Assembly: GCF_000269985.1 (NCBI RefSeq)
Contig: NC_016109.1
Coordinates: 8,335,001 to 8,399,000 of the forward strand
Length of the DNA stretch: 64,000 nucleotides
Direction of reading: 5' to 3'
DNA from: Kitasatospora setae KM-6054
Lineage (GTDB): Bacteria; Actinomycetota; Actinomycetes; Streptomycetales; Streptomycetaceae
The notes under the pieces are model-generated. The model made no database searches and was not told the DNA's origin. It saw only the letters and a list, made by a program, of their open reading frames with translations. Shown piece after piece: positions 1 to 57,272 of the stretch. Made by a program: the position numbers and the translations under genes. Positions within the stretch are counted from its first letter, which is position 1. Every line of letters starts with the position of its first letter.

Positions 1-52
1 AACCGGCGGCGCGGTCGGGCCCGCCTCCGTCCGGCGGGCGTTGGAACAGGGC

Positions 53-448
53 ATGGACGAAGCCGCCACCACCCCCGACGCCCGGACGGACGCGCCTCCC
101 TGCGTCTGGTGCGGGAAGCCCGCCGCCGAGGCCGGCAAGCGGGGCACCCGCCCCAAGTACTGCGGCCAGACCTGCCGGCAGCGCGCCTACGAGGCCCGCC
201 GGGAGCGCCGCCGCACCGCCGCCGCGCTCGGCCTGCTCGCCGACTCCGACCCGGTCGAGCGGGCCGAGCACGCCGCCGCCGCGCTGGCCGACGCGGCCCG
301 GGTCCTGCTGGAGATCGCCTGCACCCCGCCCGGCCTGCCGCACCCCGTGGCGCTCTCCGCCGCCGAGAGCACCGGCATCCTGGAGGCCCTGCTGCGGGTC
401 ACCACCGGCCGCCCCCCGACCGTCCCGGCCCGGACCACCGCGCCCTGA
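53..448 (+). CDS. small putative zinc-ribbon protein, function unknown
   Basis: This is a 131-residue protein if it starts at the ATG at 53. A TTG at 41 in the same frame is an alternative. GGAA lies six bases before the ATG, a weak ribosome site. The N-terminal third has a Cys pair (CVWCG) followed about 20 residues later by YCGQTCRQRAYEARR. A C-x2-C / C-x3-C arrangement next to an Arg-rich helix suggests a small zinc-binding or nucleic-acid-binding fold. The rest is Ala-rich and probably helical, with no motif I recognise. Cys-bearing small proteins of this kind are common in actinomycetes and have no assigned function known to me. It is convergent with the ligase operon and does not resemble any polyketide tailoring enzyme, so it probably lies outside the cluster. 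I am confident that it codes, because of the codon bias and the Cys pattern, but not of its function. Confidence 0.6.
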   Translation: MDEAATTPDARTDAPPCVWCGKPAAEAGKRGTRPKYCGQTCRQRAYEARRERRRTAAALGLLADSDPVERAEHAAAALADAARVLLEIACTPPGLPHPVALSAAESTGILEALLRVTTGRPPTVPARTTAP

Positions 449-457
449 ACGGCCGGT

Positions 458-481
458 CGGGCGGCCCGGCTCAGCCGCCCG
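458..481. terminator. GC-rich hairpin between convergent genes
   Basis: A 7-bp perfect inverted repeat (CGGGCGG / CCGCCCG) with a 10-base loop lies between the stop at 448 and the last codons of the convergent ligase gene, whose stop is at 471-473. The position suits a bidirectional terminator. There is no T tract, as is usual in high-GC actinomycetes, so this is inferred from position and structure only. Confidence 0.3.
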
Positions 482-2087
482 GCGGCCGGTCCGCGGCCTG
501 GTCCGGGGCCTGGTCCGGGGCCTGGTCCGCGGCGCTCAGGCGGGCGACCAGCTCCCGTTTGAGCACCTTGCCGCTGGGGCCGAGCGGGAAGGCGTCCACG
601 AACTCCACCCGGCGCGGGTACTTGTACGGCGCCATCCGCTCCCGGCTCCAGGCGACGATCCCGGCGCCGAGGTCGGGGCCCGGCGCGGTGCCGGGGCGGA
701 CCCGGACCACCGCGCACACCTCCTCGCCGAGGACGGGGTGGGGGAGTCCGACGACGGCCGCCTGGGCGATCGCCGGGTGGCGGGCCAGCACGTCCTCCAC
801 CTCGCGGGGGTAGACGTTGTAGCCGCCGCGCAGCACCACGTCCTTCTTGCGGTCGACGACGGACAGGTAGCCCTCGTCGTCCTTGACGCCGAGGTCGCCC
901 GAGCGGAACCAGCCGTCCACGATGGCCTCGGCGGTCGCCTCCGGCCGGTTCAGGTAGCCGGCCATCACGTTGTGGCCCCGGATGACGATCTCCCCGGTCT
1001 CGCCGGCGGGCAGCAGCTCGATCCGGTCCGCCACCTCCGCCCGGGCGATCTCGACCTCGACGCCCCAGATCGGCCGGCCGACGGTGCCGGGTCTGAGCGG
1101 CCACGCCCGCTGGTTGTAGGCGACGACGGGGGAGGTCTCGGTCAGTCCGTAGCCTTCGAGGACCGGGCAGCCGAACGTCTCCCGGAACGCGTCCAGGACC
1201 GCCACCGGCAGCGCGGCCCCGCCGGAGAACGCGCGGTCGAGCGCGGGCCTGCGCGGGTCGGCGCGGGCCGCGTCGAGCAGGGCCGTGTACATCGTCGGGA
1301 CGCCCATGAACACGGTGCAGCCCTCCCGCAGCATGAGGTCCAGCGCGCCCGGTCCGTCGAAGCGCGGCATCAGGACCAGGGTCGCCCCCGCCCGGAAGCA
1401 GGTGTTCATGCCGCAGATCTGGCCGAAGGTGTGGAACAGGGGCAGGCAGCCGAGCAGGACGTCCTGCTCGGTGAAGTCGAACGGCGACAGCATGGTCGTG
1501 TCGACGTTCATCACCACGTTGAGGTGGGTGAGCAGGGCGCCCTTGGGCCGGCCGGTGGTGCCGGAGGTGTAGAGGACCAGCGCGACGTCCCCGGGATCGC
1601 GCGGCACCAGCCGGTCGATCGGGGCGCTCCGCGCCGCGAGCACGTCCAGCCGCCGGGCGGCGGCGCCCGCGCCCTCCCCGTCCTCCGTGCCTTCTTCTTC
1701 CATGACGGTGAGCAGCGGGGTGCCGACCGCCGCCGCCGCCCGGCCGCCCTCGGCCAGCAGCGGGGCGGCGCAGATCAGTGCCACCGCCCCGGAGTCCCGC
1801 AGGACGTAGGCGATCTCGTCCGCCCGGAGCAGGGCGTGGACCGGGACCGCGACCGCGCCGAGCGCGAGCACTCCGAAGTAGGCCAGCGGGAAGTGCGGGG
1901 TGCTGGGCAGCAGCAGCGCCACCTTGTCGTCGGGGCCGACGCCCCGCGCGCGCAGCACCGCCGCGTACCGCCGCGCGCCGTCCCACAGCTCGCGGTAGGT
2001 GGTCCGGCGGGTGCCGGAGACGAGCGCCGGGTGGTCCGGCCGGCGCAGCGCGGACTCGGCGAGGATGGCCGCCACGGAGAGGGTCAC
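471..2087 (-). CDS. acyl-CoA ligase (AMP-forming), probable C5N-pathway ligase
   Basis: A 538-residue member of the ANL (AMP-binding) superfamily. The P-loop motif TSGTTGRPKG lies at about residues 174-183. GYGLTETSP, the hinge region around SGDLGVKDDEGY and DRKKD, and the C-terminal PSGKVLKREL (catalytic Lys near 507) are all present, so it should be active. It closely resembles fatty acyl-CoA ligases. Known C5N pathways need such a ligase to activate 5-aminolevulinate as its CoA ester for cyclisation. In bafilomycin B1 biosynthesis this is BafX, and I think this gene is its counterpart. The start is GTG at 2087. A GAGG ribosome site five bases before it overlaps the stop of the upstream ligase gene, and the gap is 7 bp, so the two are translationally coupled. 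The C-terminus is an extension of APDQ repeats beyond the usual family end. The alternative roles are C5N amide synthetase or fumarate adenylation. Confidence 0.8.
   Translation of the reverse strand: MTLSVAAILAESALRRPDHPALVSGTRRTTYRELWDGARRYAAVLRARGVGPDDKVALLLPSTPHFPLAYFGVLALGAVAVPVHALLRADEIAYVLRDSGAVALICAAPLLAEGGRAAAAVGTPLLTVMEEEGTEDGEGAGAAARRLDVLAARSAPIDRLVPRDPGDVALVLYTSGTTGRPKGALLTHLNVVMNVDTTMLSPFDFTEQDVLLGCLPLFHTFGQICGMNTCFRAGATLVLMPRFDGPGALDLMLREGCTVFMGVPTMYTALLDAARADPRRPALDRAFSGGAALPVAVLDAFRETFGCPVLEGYGLTETSPVVAYNQRAWPLRPGTVGRPIWGVEVEIARAEVADRIELLPAGETGEIVIRGHNVMAGYLNRPEATAEAIVDGWFRSGDLGVKDDEGYLSVVDRKKDVVLRGGYNVYPREVEDVLARHPAIAQAAVVGLPHPVLGEEVCAVVRVRPGTAPGPDLGAGIVAWSRERMAPYKYPRRVEFVDAFPLGPSGKVLKRELVARLSAADQAPDQAPDQAADRPPGG
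495..530. repeat. 3 x 12-bp tandem repeat in the ligase C-terminus
   Basis: The unit GGCCTGGTCCGG is repeated three times, with one mismatch in the last copy. On the minus strand it encodes APDQ-type repeats after the last conserved ligase motif. It keeps the reading frame and lies outside the catalytic domain, so copy number could vary without harm. Confidence 0.8.
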
Positions 2088-2094
2088 CGGGGCC

Positions 2095-3648
2095 TCACCC
2101 GTCGGCTTCCGCGGCCAGCCGGGCCTTGTCCGGCTTGCCGACGCCGGTGAGCGGCAGCGCGTCGCGGACGCTGATCCGGGCGGGGACGTGCTTGGGCGAG
2201 ACGGCGGCCCGGACGTGCTCCGCCAGTTCGCCGGGGCCGGCCGTGCCCCCCTCGCGCAGCACCACGGCGGCGTGCAGGTACTCGATCCGGTCCCGGTCCC
2301 GGACGCAGAAGGCGGCGGCCTGCACCACGTCGGGGTGCGCCAGCAGGGCGTTCTCCACCGTCACCGGGTGGATCTTGATGCCGTTGGTCTTGACCACCTC
2401 GCCGATCCGGCCGCGCAGGTGGAGGTAGCCGTCGCCGTCGACGAAGCCGAGGTCGCCGGTGTGCACCCAGCCGTCCCGCACGGTCCGGGCGGTGAGCTCG
2501 GGCTCGGCCACGTACGCGCTCATCGTGAAGGGCGACCGGACGCAGACCTCGCCGGTCTCGCCGGGCGGCAGGTCGCGGTGGTCGTCCGGATCGGCGATCC
2601 GCACCCAGTCCGGCATCGGGCGGCCGACCGTGGCCCGCAGCCGGGGGTCGAGGTGCTCGGCGGGCGAGAGCATGCTGACGAAGCCCGCCTCGCTGGTCGC
2701 GTACACCTGGAGCAGCACGTCGCCGAAGACCTTGACCGCCTCGGCCAGCCGCTCGGGGGACGCGGGGGAGCCCAGGTAGGTGACCATCTGGAGGCTGGAC
2801 AGGTCGGTCGAGGCCAGCTCCGGGTGGTCCATCAGCAGGTACAGCTGGGGCGGGGAGAGCAGCATCCGGGTGATCCGGTGCCGGGCGACGGCGCGCAGCG
2901 CCTCGCCCGGGTCGAAGCCGTCCAGCAGGACCACCGAGCCGCCGGACGCGAGCGAGTCGTCGGCGGTGGCGCCGCTGGAGTGGCTGAGCGGGAGGAAGGC
3001 CAGGTAGACGGACCGCCAGCGCATCTGCAGCCCGGCCGAGATGAACCCGTTGCGGGCCCGGAAGTCGAAGGCGATGCCCTTCGGCTCGCCGGTCGTCCCG
3101 CTCGTGTAGGTCACCACCGCGGGCCGGTCGGGCGGGATCCGGATGTCGGCCGGGTCCAGCGCGTCCGGGTCCCCGGTGGTCAGGTCCAGGACGTCGGGGC
3201 CGAGGTCGCCGAGGGCGACCAGGACGAGCGGGGCGCCCAGCCGCTCGCGCAGCTCGCGGGCGGTCGCGAGGTTCTCCGCGTCGACGGCCAGGTGCGTCGC
3301 GCCGGTCTCCCGGAGGATCTTGAGCTTGGCGCCGGCGGCCAGCGGGTCCGCCGGGTCGACCGCGTTGGTGGTGTGCAGGTGGACCACCGTGGCCCCGACC
3401 AGGTTCGCGGCGTACCGCAGGACCAGGGTCGGGGCGGTGTTGGTGACGGTCAGGACGGCGACCACCGCCCCGGCGCCGTCCCCGCCGTCCCCGCCGACCT
3501 GCCGGTGCAGGGTTTGGGCGGCCGACCGGACCAGGGCGGTCAGCTCCGCCGCGGTCAGCGTCCGGTCGCGCCAGGAGAGGACCACTCTCTCCGGTTCCGC
3601 GGAGAGCACCCCGAGGATCTGGCTGACATATGTTTCGTCCGACGGCAT
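2095..3648 (-). CDS. AMP-forming ligase, candidate C5N amide synthetase
   Basis: A 517-residue ANL-superfamily enzyme. TSGTTGEPKG (about 182-191), YATSEAG in place of the usual YGxTE, HTGDLGFVDGDGYLHLRGR and the C-terminal GVGKPDKARL (Lys near 505) mark a complete adenylating enzyme. It is more divergent from fatty acyl-CoA ligases than its neighbour. In characterised C5N pathways a second ANL enzyme, the amide synthetase (BafY in bafilomycin B1), joins the C5N amine to a carboxylate. Divergence and gene order make that my preferred role, by inference. The ATG at 3648 is chosen over the longer frame from 3687 because GGAG lies six bases before it (after CTGGAG). The gene begins an operon with the acyl-CoA ligase and is divergent from the ALA synthase. 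A fumarate-activating role is the main alternative. Confidence 0.75.
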   Translation of the reverse strand: MPSDETYVSQILGVLSAEPERVVLSWRDRTLTAAELTALVRSAAQTLHRQVGGDGGDGAGAVVAVLTVTNTAPTLVLRYAANLVGATVVHLHTTNAVDPADPLAAGAKLKILRETGATHLAVDAENLATARELRERLGAPLVLVALGDLGPDVLDLTTGDPDALDPADIRIPPDRPAVVTYTSGTTGEPKGIAFDFRARNGFISAGLQMRWRSVYLAFLPLSHSSGATADDSLASGGSVVLLDGFDPGEALRAVARHRITRMLLSPPQLYLLMDHPELASTDLSSLQMVTYLGSPASPERLAEAVKVFGDVLLQVYATSEAGFVSMLSPAEHLDPRLRATVGRPMPDWVRIADPDDHRDLPPGETGEVCVRSPFTMSAYVAEPELTARTVRDGWVHTGDLGFVDGDGYLHLRGRIGEVVKTNGIKIHPVTVENALLAHPDVVQAAAFCVRDRDRIEYLHAAVVLREGGTAGPGELAEHVRAAVSPKHVPARISVRDALPLTGVGKPDKARLAAEADG

Positions 3649-3687
3649 GGGAAACTCCAGTGGTGCCGCTCCGAGGAATTTCCGCAC

Positions 3688-3716
3688 ACCCTACAGTGCG
3701 CCCATCGGATTCACCA
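3688..3716 (-). promoter_or_regulatory. candidate promoter of the ligase operon
   Basis: On the minus strand TGGTGA (3716-3711) and TAGGGT (3693-3688) are separated by 17 bp, a fair fit to actinomycete vegetative promoters of the TTGACN / TANNNT type. Transcription would begin near 3681, about 33 bases before the ATG at 3648. This is pattern matching only. Confidence 0.35.
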
Positions 3717-3728
3717 GGGTCGTGAATC
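3708..3728. promoter_or_regulatory. 21-bp dyad, candidate operator
   Basis: A perfect inverted repeat GATTCAC / GTGAATC with a 7-base spacer. It overlaps the proposed -35 of the leftward promoter and lies upstream of the ALA synthase gene. A dimeric regulator bound here could control both directions. No cognate regulator is in the window. Confidence 0.4.
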
Positions 3729-3812
3729 GCTAGGGCAGGAGAATGGCGGGGTTCCCGATTGTCGCATTCCGCGCCATCGAAGTGATATTCCGTCCTGGGA
3801 CAATTCCCTCTG

Positions 3813-3833
3813 CCGGTCCGGGCCCCGAACCGG
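3813..3833. promoter_or_regulatory. 21-bp near-perfect palindrome upstream of ALA synthase
   Basis: CCGGTCCGGG and CCCCGAACCGG form a dyad with 9 of 10 pairs matching around one central base. It ends 26 bp before the ALA synthase ATG, so it could be an operator or a leader hairpin. It is mostly G/C, so chance is possible. Confidence 0.25.
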
Positions 3834-3859
3834 CGCAGTCTTCGGAGAAAAGGGTCGGC

Positions 3860-5092
3860 ATGAACCAATACCTGGAGATCTTCTCGCGGCGCATGCGTGA
3901 AGGGGGATCCCCGAAGGCGGAGCGGGAGTTCCTGGAGATCAGCCGGATCGCCGGGAAATTCCCGGCGGCCCGCAGCCCGCTGGGCGGCGCCGCCGCCGAG
4001 GTCAGCGTGTGGTGCAGCAACGACTACCTGGGGATGGGCCAGCACCCGCTGGTCCTGGCGGCCACCCGGGAGGCCCTCGACGAGCACGGCGCGGGCTCAG
4101 GCGGCTCCCGGAACATCGGCGGCACCAACCACTACCACGTGCTGCTGGAGCGCGAACTGGCGGACCTGCACGGCAAGGCGGACGCCCTCCTCTTCAGCTC
4201 CGGCTACACCGCCAACGACGGGGCCCTCACCGTCCTGGCCGGCCGGCCGGGGGACTGCGTGGTCTTCTCCGACGAGATGAACCACGCCTCGATCATCGAC
4301 GGACTCCGCCACAGCGGCGCCGAGAAGCGGATATTCCGGCACAACGACACGGCGCACCTGGAGGAATTGCTCTCCGCCGCCGACCCCGACCGCCCGAAGA
4401 TGATCGTCATGGAATCGGTCTACTCGATGGCGGGTGACGTCGCCCCGCTCGCCGAGATCGCCCGGATCGCCCGGAAGTACGGCGCGATGACCTTCCTGGA
4501 CGAGGTCCACGCGGTCGGGATGTACGGGCCGGAAGGCGCCGGAATCGCCGCCAGTCTGGGCATCGCCGACCAGTTCACCGTCATCATGGGAACGCTCGCC
4601 AAGGGATTCGGCACCACCGGCGGATACATCGCGGGCCCCGCCGAGCTGGTCGACGCGGTGCGCGGCCTCTCCCGCTCCTTCATCTTCACCACCGCCCTGC
4701 CCCCGGCGGTGGTGGCGGGCGCGCTCGCCGCCGTCCGGCACCTGCGCGGCTCGGAGGAGGAGCGCGACCGGCTGCACGCCAACGCGCGGCTGACCCACCG
4801 GCTGCTCACCGAGCGCGGCATCCCCTTCGTCTCCGACGGCTCCCACATCGTCTCGATCTTCGTCGGGGACGACGCGCTCGCCCAGCGGGTCTCCGCCCTG
4901 CTGCTGGAGCGCCACGGCATCTACGTGCAGGCGATCAACGCGCCGAGCGTCCGCGCCGGGCAGGAGATCCTCCGCAGCGCGCCCGGCGCCGTCCACCAGC
5001 CCGCGCAGATCGAGGGGTTCGTCGAGGCCCTGGACGGGATCTGGCGGGAGCTGGGCGTGCCGCGGGCCCGGGAACCGCGACCGGCCGGCTGA
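3860..5092 (+). CDS. bafZ: 5-aminolevulinate synthase, C5N type
   Basis: This 410-residue enzyme is a pyridoxal-phosphate-dependent alpha-oxoamine synthase that condenses glycine with succinyl-CoA to 5-aminolevulinate. Family marks in order are SNDYLGMGQHP (about 54), GSGGSRNIGGTNHYH, SSGYTANDGAL, DEVHAVGMYGPEGAG with the cofactor Asp, and the cofactor lysine at residue 248 in LAKGFGTTGGYIAG. Actinomycetes make haem precursors by the glutamyl-tRNA route. An ALA synthase next to ligases and a PKS is therefore the hallmark of C5N biosynthesis, as in bafilomycin B1 (BafZ), asukamycin and moenomycin. The bafilomycin gene name is used by analogy. The ATG at 3860 is chosen because AAGGG lies five bases before it and the 410-residue length fits the family. 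The 39-residue extension from 3743 has no good ribosome site. The gene faces the same way as the PKS genes but is separated from them by 264 bp. Confidence 0.9.
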   Translation: MNQYLEIFSRRMREGGSPKAEREFLEISRIAGKFPAARSPLGGAAAEVSVWCSNDYLGMGQHPLVLAATREALDEHGAGSGGSRNIGGTNHYHVLLERELADLHGKADALLFSSGYTANDGALTVLAGRPGDCVVFSDEMNHASIIDGLRHSGAEKRIFRHNDTAHLEELLSAADPDRPKMIVMESVYSMAGDVAPLAEIARIARKYGAMTFLDEVHAVGMYGPEGAGIAASLGIADQFTVIMGTLAKGFGTTGGYIAGPAELVDAVRGLSRSFIFTTALPPAVVAGALAAVRHLRGSEEERDRLHANARLTHRLLTERGIPFVSDGSHIVSIFVGDDALAQRVSALLLERHGIYVQAINAPSVRAGQEILRSAPGAVHQPAQIEGFVEALDGIWRELGVPRAREPRPAG

Positions 5093-5134
5093 ACCGGCGC
5101 GCCGAACCGGCGCGCCCGGCTGAACCGGCGCGCC
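5091..5134. repeat. three copies of a 13-bp repeat after the ALA synthase stop
   Basis: GAACCGGCGCGCC occurs at 5091-5103, 5104-5116 and 5122-5134, the first overlapping the stop codon. Each copy holds the self-complementary core GGCGCGCC, so any two copies can pair as an RNA hairpin. It may act as a terminator for the ALA synthase transcript, or may simply be replication slippage. Confidence 0.6.
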
Positions 5135-5356
5135 CGGCCCGCTCCCCGCTTGTTCCCGCGCCGTCCCCGCGTCGTGTCGCGGCCTGCGCTATCGGGCCGC
5201 TATGCGACGCGGGAAAGATCGACGTCGCAGGCCGGACGGCGGTACGCGCCGGGCCTGACGAAGGCGTCCCGGTCGGTGCGCGACCCGCGAGAGCGGGCGC
5301 CCGCCACGGTCCGGCGACTGGTGGACCCGCTCGCCGCGAAGGAGTCCGAAGACACG
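5093..5356. promoter_or_regulatory. promoter region of the PKS operon
   Basis: These 264 bp are the largest gap in the window. They hold the 13-bp repeats at their left end, an inverted repeat GGCCTGCG (5181-5188) / CGCAGGCC (5226-5233), and two heptamers 11 bp apart (listed separately). The right end carries GGAG (5341-5344), 12 bases before the ATG at 5357. The open frame back to 5150 is not counted as coding, because its product is basic, resembles no PKS N-terminus, and would bury these elements. Confidence 0.5.
5186..5203. promoter_or_regulatory. direct heptamer repeat with 11-bp period, SARP-like
   Basis: GCGCTAT (5186-5192) and CCGCTAT (5197-5203) are separated by 4 bp, giving one helical turn start to start. 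Streptomyces antibiotic regulatory proteins (SARPs) are known to bind heptamer direct repeats with this spacing, about 8 bp before the -10. A weak AAAGAT lies at 5214-5219. The heptamer differs from the classic TCGAG type, so only the geometry supports this. Confidence 0.35.
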
Positions 5357-19822
<14,466 letters not shown>

Positions 19823-19838
19823 GAGAGAGCTGGCCCCG

Positions 19839-34853
<15,015 letters not shown>

Positions 34854-34932
34854 CCCCGGCCCGACCCACGACGAACCCGGCCGGTCACGACACCGACCCG
34901 ACCCGACCCGCGAACCAGGACGGCGGCCCCCG
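34854..34932. other. 79-bp spacer between PKS genes 2 and 3
   Basis: C-rich sequence with short ACCCG repeats and no clear promoter. AGGACGG, 8 to 14 bases before the ATG at 34933, may be the ribosome site. The genes are probably co-transcribed. Confidence 0.4.
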
Positions 34933-46827
<11,895 letters not shown>

Positions 46828-46841
46828 CACCGGCCCGCACC

Positions 46842-46868
46842 CCCCGCGTCCCCCGCGTCCCCCGCGTC
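46842..46868. repeat. 3 x 9-bp tandem repeat between PKS genes 3 and 4
   Basis: Three copies of CCCCGCGTC lie in the 88-bp spacer (46828-46915). The spacer shows no clear promoter and no strong ribosome site before the GTG at 46916. Slippage is the likely origin. Confidence 0.75.
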
Positions 46869-46915
46869 CTTCGGGACGAGACCCGAGCAGCCCGAGACGA
46901 AAGCAGCGGTGCCCA

Positions 46916-57241
<10,326 letters not shown>

Positions 57242-57272
57242 CCGACAGCCGCCGAAGGAGAAGCCCGCCCCC

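Larger units (their letters stand above)
3649..3859. promoter_or_regulatory. divergent promoter region between ligase operon and ALA synthase
   Basis: These 211 bp are clearly richer in A/T than the genes on either side. They must hold the promoters for the leftward ligases and the rightward ALA synthase. The leftward promoter and two 21-bp dyads are listed separately. For the rightward gene I see only a weak candidate, TTGTCG (3759-3764) and TGATAT (3783-3788), 18 bp apart. The ATG at 3743 has AGGAG only one base upstream, too close to be used, so this stretch is treated as non-coding. Confidence 0.6.

Noticed and set aside
3743..3859. N-terminal extension of the ALA synthase
   Set aside because: AGGAG is only one base from the ATG at 3743, and the 39 residues are not part of the family fold. 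The ATG at 3860 has a well-spaced ribosome site.
1999..3900. Plus-strand open frame across the ligase genes
   Set aside because: It is low-complexity and antisense to two ligases with intact ANL motifs.
5150..5356. N-terminal extension of the first PKS frame
   Set aside because: The 69 extra residues are basic, have no PKS similarity and would cover the likely promoter elements. The ATG at 5357 leads directly into the loading region.
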